Positions 53,111 to 60,746 of a stretch of DNA of 64,000 bases are shown piece by piece. The position numbers were made by a program, and so were the translations under genes. The stretch is taken from NCBI RefSeq assembly GCF_017876095.1, contig NZ_JAGINM010000021.1, forward strand, positions 1-64,000, in the 5' to 3' direction. A model generated the notes under the pieces. It worked only from the letters and a program-made list of their open reading frames with translations, was not told the origin of the DNA and ran no database searches. How positions within the stretch are numbered: the first letter of the stretch is position 1; each line of letters starts with the position of its first letter. This DNA is from Azospirillum agricola. Lineage in GTDB: Bacteria; Pseudomonadota; Alphaproteobacteria; Azospirillales; Azospirillaceae.

Positions 53111-54124
53111 TCAGCCGGAGGGCGGGGTTTCCTCCGTCCCGCACTCTCCCCGCAGCCAGTCGCGGAAGGCGCGGACACGGGGGTCGCCGGCCCTGTCGGG
53201 GACGCAGAGAAGGTAATAGGCGAAGCGCACGCCCTGGCTCCGGCAGGAGGGCCGATCCTGGCCGAAAGGCTGGACCAGCCGGCCGGCGCGCAGATCGGCG
53301 TCGGCCAGCCGCGCCTTCGCCAGCGCCACCCCCTGCCCGGCCAGCGCCGCCTCCAGCACCAGGCTCGATTGATCGAAGCGCAGGCCCTGCGCCGGGTTCA
53401 CGTCGTTGATCCCGGCGGCACGCAGCCACATACGCCAGTCCGGACAGCTGGCGTCGCCGTCGGGGCTGTCGTCGTGCAGAAGGGTGTGGTGGCGCAGGGT
53501 CTCCAGCCGGTCGGGTGGGTGCGATGCCGCCATCAGCGTCGGGCTGCACACCGGGATCACCGCCTCGGTCAGCAGCCGCTCGACCGCGACGCCCGGATAG
53601 ACGCCGCCGCCGTAGCGGATCGCGCAATCCACCCCGTCGGCGGACAGATCCGCCAACGCCATCGACGCAACGATGCGCACGTCCTGGCCGGGATGGGCGG
53701 CCTTGTAGCGCTCCAGGCGCGGCACCAGCCATTTGGTGGCGAAGGAGGGCGGGACCGACACCGTCAGCGGCGTCCCCGGATCGGGCGCCGACAGGTCGGC
53801 CACCGATTGCACGATCCGCCCGAACCCCTCGCGCAGGCCGGGCAGCAGCGCGCTGCCGTCCTCGGTCAGCCGCAGGACGCGGCCCTGGCGCAGGAAGAGC
53901 GGCCGGCCGAGGTGGGATTCCAACAGGCGGATCTGCTGGCCGACCGCCGCCGGCGTGACGTTCAGCTCCTGCGCCGCCCGCGCGAAGTTGAGGTGCTGGG
54001 CGGCGACCAGGAAGGTGCGCAGCGAGGACAGCGGCGGCAGCCGCGTCAGGCTCGGCCGGGGCGCCGGGCGCGACGACGGGCGTGGCGGGGACAAGGGAGA
54101 GGATGAATCGGGCATCCGCGTCAT
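53111..54124 (-). CDS. LysR-family transcriptional regulator (GcvA-like)
   Basis: This 337-residue regulator has a Pro/Ser-rich N-terminal extension (about 28 residues) before LSSLRTFLVAAQHLNFARAAQEL and VTPAAVGQQIRLLESHLGRPLF, the LysR helix-turn-helix. The effector domain follows (PLTVSVPPSFATKWLVPRL, VDCAIRYGGGVYPG). The TPAAVGQQ variant is usual in GcvA-like regulators. ATG 54124 overlaps the stop of the FAD protein gene; 54115 is possible. It may control the FAD protein and the neighbouring transport genes. Confidence 0.93.
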   Translation of the reverse strand: MTRMPDSSSPLSPPRPSSRPAPRPSLTRLPPLSSLRTFLVAAQHLNFARAAQELNVTPAAVGQQIRLLESHLGRPLFLRQGRVLRLTEDGSALLPGLREGFGRIVQSVADLSAPDPGTPLTVSVPPSFATKWLVPRLERYKAAHPGQDVRIVASMALADLSADGVDCAIRYGGGVYPGVAVERLLTEAVIPVCSPTLMAASHPPDRLETLRHHTLLHDDSPDGDASCPDWRMWLRAAGINDVNPAQGLRFDQSSLVLEAALAGQGVALAKARLADADLRAGRLVQPFGQDRPSCRSQGVRFAYYLLCVPDRAGDPRVRAFRDWLRGECGTEETPPSG

Positions 54125-55545
54125 TCCCCGCCGCTGGCCGTTCCCTCAAGAACCCACTCCTCGCCGGCCACCGGTTCGAGGGTGAGCAGGCGCTCGGCCA
54201 CCGCGTTGGCGCGCGGCGCGATCTCCGAGGCGCCGACCACCTCGCCCAGCGTCCCCCGCGTCGGCGGGCCGACGACGAACAGCGCCGGGGAGGGGCGGGC
54301 ATCGGCGGCGACGGCGCGCGCGTCGGGATCGACGGCGATGCCGATTCCCAGCGCATCCCCCTGGATCAGCCCCGCCGCCGCCAGCGCCGCGAGCAGCGGG
54401 TTGCGCCGCAGGGCGGCCCCATGCCCCGCCCCGGTGCAGTTGACCAGCGCGTCGAAGCGCTCGACCGTCACCACGTCGGAACCGCGCCGGCGGTGGCCGA
54501 TCTCCAGCCCGTCCGGCCGCGCGGCGGCGTGAACCAGCGCGCCGGCCCGCACCGTCAGGGCGCCGACCGCCCGCTTCTCCGCCACCAGACGGTCGATCTG
54601 CGGCGCCGACTGGAAGCGGTGGACATCCCAATAGGGGCGCAGGTGACGGCGGAAGCGGTGCTTCTCCTCCAGCGGCAGGGCGGCCCACAAGGCGCCGTTC
54701 TGCACGCGCACGGCGTCGAGCACGTCGGTCCAGGGCCGGTTCGCAGCGGCGGCCTCGCGCAGCGTCGCGCGGACTCGGCGCAGCAGGACGCTGACCCGTC
54801 GTGGCGGATCCGTGGCGAAGTCGCCGAAGGAGTCGGCGAAGCCGAACGGCCTCGGGCGCGGGACCAGCCCGTGGCGCGACAGCGCGACGATCGGGCCGCG
54901 ATGCCCGCGCGCGTCGAGCGTCGCCACCGCGTCGCCCATCGACAGACCGCTGCCGACGATCAGAACCCGGCCATCGGGCGGAACGTCCGCCGCCGCACCG
55001 GGCGCCCAGGGATCGACCGTCACGCGCGCATCGCCGGCCAGCGCCGCCAGCGGCCCCGGCAGCTCCGGCGGCGGATTGCCGGTGCACAGCACCAGTGCGT
55101 CGGCGCAAAGCGTGGTGCCATCGGCCAGCCGCACCGCATAGCCCGACCCGTCATGAACCGCCGAGACGGCTTGCGTCCTCCGGTGCCGCAGCCGGAGCGG
55201 CCCCGGCCGGTCGAACAGCCCGCGCACCCGCTCGTCGAGATAGCGCCCGAAAGCCTCACGGCGCGGGTAGAGACAGCCGTCGGCCAGCGCATCGGGATCG
55301 GCCGCATCCTCGCCGCGCTCCGTGTACCAGCGGTGGAAGTCCTCCGACGCCTCGCCCTCCACCGACATGCGGGTGGTGGGCACGTTGACGCGGTGCCGGG
55401 GATCCGTCGCCGAATAGGTCAGGCCGGCGCCGAGCAGCGAGCGCGGCTCGACCAGATCGACCTGGATCGGCCGCTCCGACCGGGCGAGCCGCAACGCGAC
55501 GGTGACCCCCGACACCCCGCCCCCGACGATCGTCACACGCAGCAT
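54121..55545 (-). CDS. FAD/NAD(P)-binding protein (FAD_NAD_binding_9 / HpyO-like)
   Basis: This 474-residue flavoprotein has the N-terminal VTIVGGGVSGVTVALRLARS and LVEPRSLLGAGLTYSA, followed by HRVNVPTTRMSVEGE, the family block of FAD/NAD(P)-binding-9 proteins. A second motif, GRVLIVGSGLSMGDAVATL, could hold NAD(P)H. A late DALVNCTGAGH carries the ATG-like linker. I chose ATG 55545 with GGGGAG eight bases upstream; a GTG at 55554 is possible. These proteins are poorly characterised oxidoreductases. It is followed by a LysR gene with ATGA overlap. Confidence 0.85.
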   Translation of the reverse strand: MLRVTIVGGGVSGVTVALRLARSERPIQVDLVEPRSLLGAGLTYSATDPRHRVNVPTTRMSVEGEASEDFHRWYTERGEDAADPDALADGCLYPRREAFGRYLDERVRGLFDRPGPLRLRHRRTQAVSAVHDGSGYAVRLADGTTLCADALVLCTGNPPPELPGPLAALAGDARVTVDPWAPGAAADVPPDGRVLIVGSGLSMGDAVATLDARGHRGPIVALSRHGLVPRPRPFGFADSFGDFATDPPRRVSVLLRRVRATLREAAAANRPWTDVLDAVRVQNGALWAALPLEEKHRFRRHLRPYWDVHRFQSAPQIDRLVAEKRAVGALTVRAGALVHAAARPDGLEIGHRRRGSDVVTVERFDALVNCTGAGHGAALRRNPLLAALAAAGLIQGDALGIGIAVDPDARAVAADARPSPALFVVGPPTRGTLGEVVGASEIAPRANAVAERLLTLEPVAGEEWVLEGTASGGE

Positions 55546-55550
55546 CGGCG

Positions 55551-55682
55551 TCACTCCCCACGATGGACGACGCGGCCGCCGAGGCTCAGGACATCCGCGT
55601 CAAGGGCGGGCGCGTCAAGGGCGGGCGAGGCGGGGTTGGACAGGCTGGGATCGAAAGAAAGCGGCCCAGGCGCTCTGGCCAT
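55551..55682 (-). CDS. Possible small ORF upstream of the FAD protein gene
   Basis: A 43-codon frame opens at ATG 55682 with CGGAG about 8 bases upstream and stops 5 bases before the FAD protein start. It reads MARAPGPLSFDPSLSNPAS and then ALDAPALDADVLSLGG. The coding DNA includes a 17-bp direct repeat. Size, ribosome-binding site and distance suit a translationally coupled leader or small protein, but I recognise no family. It could be chance in GC-rich DNA. Confidence 0.3.
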   Translation of the reverse strand: MARAPGPLSFDPSLSNPASPALDAPALDADVLSLGGRVVHRGE

Positions 55683-55729
55683 CGGTGGAACTCCGGAAGT
55701 GATCTTGGGGAAACAGGCGGATCGAACGC

Positions 55730-56764
55730 TCAGCTCCCGGCCTCGCCGTGCAGGTCGGAGAAGACATAGTCCTTCCACGAGGCGGGCTTGTTCTTGATGG
55801 ACCCGACCCGGTGCATGAAGTCGGCGATGACGCCGGTGTTGTAGGGCACGAAGGAATGGGTGATGTCCGGATTGTTCAACAGCGCCAGCACGTCGGCTTC
55901 GCTCAGCTTGCTCCGCTCCTCGGCCAGATAGGCGCGGGCGGCGAGAGTCTTGTCGCGCTCGATCACGCCGAAGGCCTCGCGCAGCGCCCCCAGGAAGGCG
56001 GCGACAACCTTGGGGTTCTCGTCGTGGAACTTGGCAGTGCCATAGGCCAGCACCAACGTCGCCGGCCCGATCACATCGCGGGAGTTCAGGATGCGGTGGA
56101 CGTTCGGATAGGCGAGCTGCTGCGACCCGTAGGTGGGCGTGGTGACGTGGCCGGTGATCTCGGTCTTGCCGGACACCAGCGCCGCCGTCGCCTCGGGCGG
56201 GCTCAGCGTGGTGGTGAAGGGCTCCAGGTCGTAATGGTGGCCAAGGCCGAACTCCTTCTCGGCGGCGATCTGGAGGATGACCGAGTTGATGGAGATCCGC
56301 GTCGCCGGCACGGCGATGCGGTCCTTCTCGGTCAGGTCGCGGATGGTCTTGACCCCGGGGTTGTTGCTGTTCAGCCAATAGGCCGAGGAATCGAGACCGG
56401 CCAGCGCCTTGACGTCCAGCGAGCCGCGCGTCTTGTCCCAGATGGTCAGCAGCGGCGCGATGCCGGCGGCGACGATGTGGGCGTTGCCCGACAGCAGCGC
56501 GTCGTTGGTCGCCGCACCGCCGTTCAGCACGGTCCAGCTCACCGCCAGCTTGCCGGCCCCCTGGGCCTCGGCGTGCTTCTCGATCAGGCGCTGGTTCTTG
56601 GCGACCAGCAGCGGCAGATAGCCCAGCCCGTACTGGATGGCGATCTTCAGTTCGCCGATCTCCGCCCGCGCGGCGGCCGGCAGCGTGGACAGGCCCAGCG
56701 CGGCCGCCAGCAGCAGGCCGAACGCGCGCTTGGGCAACAGGACCCGAAATCCTCGTGTCAGCAT
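55730..56764 (-). CDS. Nitrate/sulfonate/taurine-class ABC solute-binding protein
   Basis: Periplasmic receptor of 344 residues. The signal runs LPKRAFGLLLAAALGLSTLPAAARA. LKIAIQYGLGYLPLLVAKNQRLIEKHA, VLNGGAATNDALLSGNAHIVAAG and IRDLTEKDRIAVPATRISINSV are the SsuA/TauA/NMT1 fold landmarks. I chose ATG 56764 with AGGTGG upstream. No permease or ATPase lies beside it; the SsuB/fused-permease operon at 59883-62392 is the nearest possible partner. It is divergent from the GST gene across a regulatory region. Confidence 0.9.
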   Translation of the reverse strand: MLTRGFRVLLPKRAFGLLLAAALGLSTLPAAARAEIGELKIAIQYGLGYLPLLVAKNQRLIEKHAEAQGAGKLAVSWTVLNGGAATNDALLSGNAHIVAAGIAPLLTIWDKTRGSLDVKALAGLDSSAYWLNSNNPGVKTIRDLTEKDRIAVPATRISINSVILQIAAEKEFGLGHHYDLEPFTTTLSPPEATAALVSGKTEITGHVTTPTYGSQQLAYPNVHRILNSRDVIGPATLVLAYGTAKFHDENPKVVAAFLGALREAFGVIERDKTLAARAYLAEERSKLSEADVLALLNNPDITHSFVPYNTGVIADFMHRVGSIKNKPASWKDYVFSDLHGEAGS

Positions 56765-56925
56765 GGTTCCACCTGAGTCAAATTTAACAGTTTGTTTTCG
56801 CAGAAAACACGGTGATCCAACGATCATAACTCATAGAAATATTGCTGAATACAGCATATTCCTATTGATACAGTAGATATTTGTGCTAACCTCCTCTCGA
56901 CGCCATCCAAAAAGGAACCGCCGCA
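56765..56925. promoter_or_regulatory. AT-rich divergent promoter with a TGCTG-AATA-CAGCA palindrome
   Basis: This 161-base gap is AT-rich between 56775 and 56885. A perfect 5-bp inverted repeat with a 4-base spacer, TGCTG AATA CAGCA, lies at 56843-56856 and is extended by AATAT/TATT on its flanks. Position and symmetry suit an operator, perhaps for the nearby LysR protein. No clear sigma-70 box pair was found. Confidence 0.5.
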
Positions 56926-57525
56926 ATGGCCACCCCCCTCGTCGTCTGGGGGCGACGAAGCGCGTTCAACGTTCAAAAGGTTCTGTGGCTGGTCGGGGAG
57001 CTTGGGCTCGAACACCGCCGGATCGACGTCGGCGGACCGTTCGGCGGACTCGACGATCCGGAGTTCCTGGCGCGCAACCCGAACGGCCGCATCCCGGTCA
57101 TCGAGGATGGCGGCACGGTGGTCTGGGAATCGCACAGCATCCTGCGCTACCTCGCCGCGCGCCACGCCCCCGGCCGCTTCTGGCCGGAGGATCCGGCGGC
57201 GCGCTCGCGCGCCGACCGCTGGACGGACTGGGCTCTGTCCAGCCTCCAGCCGGCCTTCGTCGATCTGTTCCGCGGCTATTACCGCACGCCGGACGACCAG
57301 CGGGACTGGGCGGCGATCCGCGGCGCGCTGGAACGGACCGCGCGGCTCTACGGCCTGCTCGACCGCCATCTGGCCGACCGCCCCTATCTGGCGGGCGACG
57401 AGTTCACCATCGCCGACATTCCGGCGGGGGCCTCGCTGTTCCGCTATTTCGCGCTCGATCTCGACCGCCCGGCGCTGCCCAACGTCGAGGCGTGGCACCG
57501 CCGCCTGGCGGAGCGCCCGGCCTAG
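56926..57525 (+). CDS. Glutathione S-transferase, apparently truncated by a nonsense codon
   Basis: This GST has 199 residues: thioredoxin-like N-domain (VVWGRRSAFNVQKVLWLVGELGLEHRR, NPNGRIPVIEDGG, VWESHSILRYLA) and helical C-domain (LDRHLADRPYLAGDEFTIADIPAG). The N-terminal active residue is probably the Ser in GRRSAFNV. The frame stops at TAG 57523-57525, but the same frame continues for 17 residues (RAHVMVPFEDLKGRLDF) to a TGA at 57577-57579. That matches the usual C-terminal tail of this GST group, so the TAG probably replaced a TAC. Loss of the tail may weaken but need not abolish the protein. It is upstream of the TauD gene. Confidence 0.85.
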   Translation: MATPLVVWGRRSAFNVQKVLWLVGELGLEHRRIDVGGPFGGLDDPEFLARNPNGRIPVIEDGGTVVWESHSILRYLAARHAPGRFWPEDPAARSRADRWTDWALSSLQPAFVDLFRGYYRTPDDQRDWAAIRGALERTARLYGLLDRHLADRPYLAGDEFTIADIPAGASLFRYFALDLDRPALPNVEAWHRRLAERPA

Positions 57526-57579
57526 CGCGCCCACGTCATGGTCCCCTTCGAGGATTTGAAGGGCCGGCTCGATTTCTGA
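57526..57579 (+). pseudogene. Stranded C-terminal tail of the GST
   Basis: This stretch in the same frame as the GST encodes RAHVMVPFEDLKGRLDF and ends at TGA. It lies directly after the TAG. The sequence looks like a genuine GST ending (MVPF-DLKGRL pattern), which supports a recent nonsense mutation or a sequencing error. Confidence 0.6.
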
Positions 57580-57636
57580 GCGCGCCCTTCCCCCCTTCCA
57601 TCCCGCCCCCGCCCTTCGCATCAGGAGCTTGGATCG

Positions 57637-58560
57637 ATGAGCACCGCCTCTTCCACCGACACCCTTCCGCCCGGCCTCGACATCAAGCCGATCAACGGCA
57701 ACATCGGTGCCGAGCTGCGCGGCGTCGCCCTGTCCGGCGACCTCCACCCGGCGACGCTGAAGGCCATCCAGGACGCCGTGTACACCTACAAGGTGGTGTT
57801 CGTCCGCGACCAGCATCACATCGACGACGCCCAACAGGAGGCGTTCGGCCGGCTGTGGGGCGGTCTGGTCGGCCACCCGACCGTTCCCTCGCTGGGCGGG
57901 ACCGAGGCGATCCTCGACGTCGACGGGGCGCGGGGCGAGCGCGCCAGCTCCTGGCACGCCGACATCACCTTCCTGGACGCCTACCCCAGCGTCACCATCC
58001 TGCGCCCGCACGTCCTGCCCGAGCGCGGCGGCGACACGCTGTGGGGCAACACGGTCGCCGCCTACGCCGAGCTGCCGGAGCCGCTGCGCGAGCTGGCCGA
58101 CAAGCTGTGGGCGGTCCACTCCAACCTCTACGACTACGTCGGCGACCGCGGCTCCGTCCACAAGGATGGGCTGAAGCGCTACAACGAGGTCTTCACCTCG
58201 TCGGTTTACGAGACCGAGCACCCGCTGGTCGCGGTGCATCCGGTCACCGGCGATCGCACGCTGATCGTCGGGCATTTCCTGCGCCAGATCATCGGCTTCG
58301 GGACGTCGGATTCGCAGCGGCTGGTCGGCATCTTCAACGACCACGTCACCCGTCCGGAAAACACCGTGCGCTGGCACTGGTCGCCGGGCGACGTGGCGAT
58401 CTGGGACAACCGCGCCACCATCCACCGTGCCGTCGACGATTACGGCGATCTGCCGCGCATCGTCCGCCGCACCACCGTCGCCGGCGAGCCGCCGGTCGCC
58501 GTCGACGGCCGCCGCAGCTTTACCCGCGCCCTCGGCAAGAAGCCCGGCCTCGCGGCCTGA
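57637..58560 (+). CDS. TauD/TfdA-family alpha-ketoglutarate-dependent dioxygenase
   Basis: This complete 307-residue non-haem iron(II) enzyme carries the iron ligands HxD in SSWHADITF (about residue 108) and the distal His in RATIHRAVDDYG. The 2-oxoglutarate-binding Arg is in LPRIVRRTTVAG. TauD-type members hydroxylate the carbon next to a sulfonate or sulfate ester, releasing sulfite or sulfate. In this sulfur-rich neighbourhood that role is likely, with an alkyl sulfonate/sulfate as substrate. The ATG follows AGGAG at distance. The truncated copy at 2022-2525 shares the second-half motifs (HVTRPE-TVR, WDNR). Confidence 0.92.
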   Translation: MSTASSTDTLPPGLDIKPINGNIGAELRGVALSGDLHPATLKAIQDAVYTYKVVFVRDQHHIDDAQQEAFGRLWGGLVGHPTVPSLGGTEAILDVDGARGERASSWHADITFLDAYPSVTILRPHVLPERGGDTLWGNTVAAYAELPEPLRELADKLWAVHSNLYDYVGDRGSVHKDGLKRYNEVFTSSVYETEHPLVAVHPVTGDRTLIVGHFLRQIIGFGTSDSQRLVGIFNDHVTRPENTVRWHWSPGDVAIWDNRATIHRAVDDYGDLPRIVRRTTVAGEPPVAVDGRRSFTRALGKKPGLAA

Positions 58561-58562
58561 CG

Positions 58563-58639
58563 CGGCAAGCCCGCGGGCGAAAGCCCGGATGGCGCCGGTC
58601 CGCCGGCACCATCCGGGCTTTGCGTTTGCGGGCTTGCCG
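58563..58639. terminator. Nested strong hairpin after the TauD-type gene
   Basis: An inner hairpin pairs AAAGCCCGGATGG-GCCGG with CCGG-CCATCCGGGCTTT (58580-58621). Outer arms CGGCAAGCCCGC (58563-58574) and GCGGGCTTGCCG (58628-58639) also pair perfectly. It starts within a few bases of the stop codon and separates TauD from the MFS gene, so it probably terminates transcription or limits read-through. Confidence 0.7.
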
Positions 58640-58666
58640 TCAACAAGGCATGACAGGAAAGCCGCC

Positions 58667-59863
58667 TTGACCGACACGACACTGAATGGCTGGCGCGACA
58701 CGAACCGCTTCCTGCTCGTCTTCGGCCTGCTGACCTCGCTGATGGGCACCAGCGTCGGCGTCGCCAAGCTGACCACCGCGCTCTACGCCATCACGCTCGG
58801 CGCCGATCCCGAACAGCTCGGCCGGCTGGCCGCCGGACAGGCTGTCGGCACGCTGGTGATGAGCGTCCCGATCGGCTTCCTGGTCGACCATTACGGTCCC
58901 CGGCGGCTGTTCGTGCTGGGCAGCGCGCTGGCCGGGCTGACCTACGCGCTGGTCCCGGCCGTCGCCTCGCCGTCCTTCCTGTTGGGCTGCACCACCGCCG
59001 TCAGCTTCTTCATGCCGCTGCGTTTCGTCTCGCTGAACACCGTGTTCTTCGAGCAGCTCCGCCGGATAGGAGCCGGAAAGTCCGGCTGGTACCGCGCCAC
59101 CCATCTGACCGGGCAGTTCCTCATCGGTCCCGGTCTGGCGGTCGCGCTGATCGCCCATCTCGGCTACGCGGGAACCTGGTGGACGCTGGCCGCGAGCTTC
59201 GTCCTGACCATCGCGTTCTCTTCCCTGGTGTTCGGGCGCCTGCCGCCCCGCCCGCTGGCCGATGCCCCCGGAAGGCTGGCTCCGCGCCGCATCGCCGGAG
59301 AGCTTGCGGCGTTGCTGCGCGACCGCGAGCTGCGCACGGTCTGCCTGATCGGCCTGGTCATCGAAGCGATCCTGACCTACCAGACGAGCTTCATCGTCGC
59401 CATCGCGCTGACCGTGTTCGGCCTTGGGGAAAGCGGCGCGTCGGCCTTTGTGACGGGCACCGGCCTGTCCTTCATCGCCACCCTCTTCCTGGCCGGCAGC
59501 GTCGTGGAGCGGCTGGGAGGAAACGCCAGCTGCCGCATCGGCTTCACGGCAGCGGCCATCGGGCTGCTCGGGCTGGGGCTGGCGGAAACCCCGGCGGCCC
59601 TGTGGCCGGGCGTGCTGCTCCTGGGCGCCGGGCTCGGCCTTCTGCAAACGGTGACGCTCGCCCGGACGGCGCGGATCGGCGGCCGGCTCGGCCAGGGGAA
59701 GGTGTCGGGGTTGACCCTGCTGACCTTCCCGGTGGGCAGCATCCTCGGCGGGCTGGTCGGCGGCTGGGCCGGGCAGCGGCTCGGCTTGCAGACGGTCTAT
59801 CTGCTGTTCATTCCGGCCCTGCTCGCCCTGCTCGCCTGGCAGTGGCGGAGCCGGCCCCTCTGA
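58667..59863 (+). CDS. MFS transporter
   Basis: This 398-residue major facilitator protein has about twelve helices. GFLVDHYGPRRLFVLGS is the inter-helix 2-3 MFS motif, and the second half contains FIATLFLAGSVVERLGG and a long loop near the middle. The frame has no ATG before LVFGLLTSLMG; TTG 58667 (AGGAAA 7 bases upstream) gives a natural start, TDTTLNGWRDTNRFLLVFGL. It could export a product of sulfur metabolism or a toxic intermediate. The substrate is unknown. It is convergent with the SsuB-like gene across 19 bases. Confidence 0.85.
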   Translation: MTDTTLNGWRDTNRFLLVFGLLTSLMGTSVGVAKLTTALYAITLGADPEQLGRLAAGQAVGTLVMSVPIGFLVDHYGPRRLFVLGSALAGLTYALVPAVASPSFLLGCTTAVSFFMPLRFVSLNTVFFEQLRRIGAGKSGWYRATHLTGQFLIGPGLAVALIAHLGYAGTWWTLAASFVLTIAFSSLVFGRLPPRPLADAPGRLAPRRIAGELAALLRDRELRTVCLIGLVIEAILTYQTSFIVAIALTVFGLGESGASAFVTGTGLSFIATLFLAGSVVERLGGNASCRIGFTAAAIGLLGLGLAETPAALWPGVLLLGAGLGLLQTVTLARTARIGGRLGQGKVSGLTLLTFPVGSILGGLVGGWAGQRLGLQTVYLLFIPALLALLAWQWRSRPL

Positions 59864-59882
59864 CCATCGGCGCGACGGGCGG

Positions 59883-60746
59883 TCACGGCACTGCCGCGAC
59901 CGCGCCACCATGGGAGTCGCCGTGGGGGCCGACATGGGGAATATGCACGCCCAGCCGCTCCAGGACATGGTCACGCAACGCCACGAATTCGGGGCTGGAC
60001 CGGTCGGCGCGGGCGGCCTCGGGAACATGGATGTCCTCGGCGATGCGACCCGGACGCGGATGCATGATGACCACGCGGTTGCCGAGATAGACGGCCTCGT
60101 CCACGTCATGGGTCACCAGCACCGCGGTGGCGCCCTCGTGGCGGACGATCCGCTTCAGCTCGTCCTGGAGACGGAGCCGGGTCAGCGCGTCCAGCGCGCC
60201 GAGCGGCTCGTCCAGCAACAGGAAGCGCGGGCGGTTCACCAGCGCGCGGGCGATGGCGACCCGCTGCGCCATCCCGCCCGAGAGCTGCCCCGGATAGGCG
60301 CCGGCGAAATCGGTGAGCCCGACCAGCGCCAGATGCTCGCGCACCGTCCGGTCCTTTTCGGCCCGGCTCAACCCGCTGCGCAGCAGCGCGGCCGCGACGT
60401 TGCGCTCGGCCGTGAGCCAGGGCAGCAGCCGATGGTCCTGGAAGACGATCGAACGGTCGAGGCCCGGACCGCGCACCGGCTTGCCGTCGAGCTCGACGCT
60501 GCCACGATGATCGAGGTCGAGCCCGAGGATCAGCCGCAGGAGCGTGGACTTGCCGCAGCCCGACGCTCCGACGATGGCGACGAACTCGCCGGGGGCGATG
60601 GTCAGGTCGATGCCGGACAGGACGTGGATGCGCTCGCCGTTGACGGAGAAATGCTTGTCCAGTCCACGGATGCGCAGCGTCGGCGACGGCGTTTCGACGG
60701 GGAAGACCCGATCGTCCGGAGCCGTGGGGGAAGGGAGGGCGCTCAT
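59883..60746 (-). CDS. SsuB/TauB-type ABC transporter ATP-binding protein
   Basis: ATPase of 287 residues. Walker A is VGASGCGKSTLLRLILG, Q-loop IVFQDHRLLPWLTAERNV, signature LSGGMAQRVAIARAL, Walker B LLLDEPLGALDALTR, and the switch lies in LVTHDVDEAVYLGNRV. The LLPW and RLRLQDEL patterns are typical of the nitrate/sulfonate/taurine class. A basic/acidic C-tail (VPEAARADRSSPEFVALRDHVL) is also usual. ATG 60746 overlaps the permease stop by four bases; the far longer frame is a shadow of the permease. Confidence 0.95.
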   Translation of the reverse strand: MSALPSPTAPDDRVFPVETPSPTLRIRGLDKHFSVNGERIHVLSGIDLTIAPGEFVAIVGASGCGKSTLLRLILGLDLDHRGSVELDGKPVRGPGLDRSIVFQDHRLLPWLTAERNVAAALLRSGLSRAEKDRTVREHLALVGLTDFAGAYPGQLSGGMAQRVAIARALVNRPRFLLLDEPLGALDALTRLRLQDELKRIVRHEGATAVLVTHDVDEAVYLGNRVVIMHPRPGRIAEDIHVPEAARADRSSPEFVALRDHVLERLGVHIPHVGPHGDSHGGAVAAVP

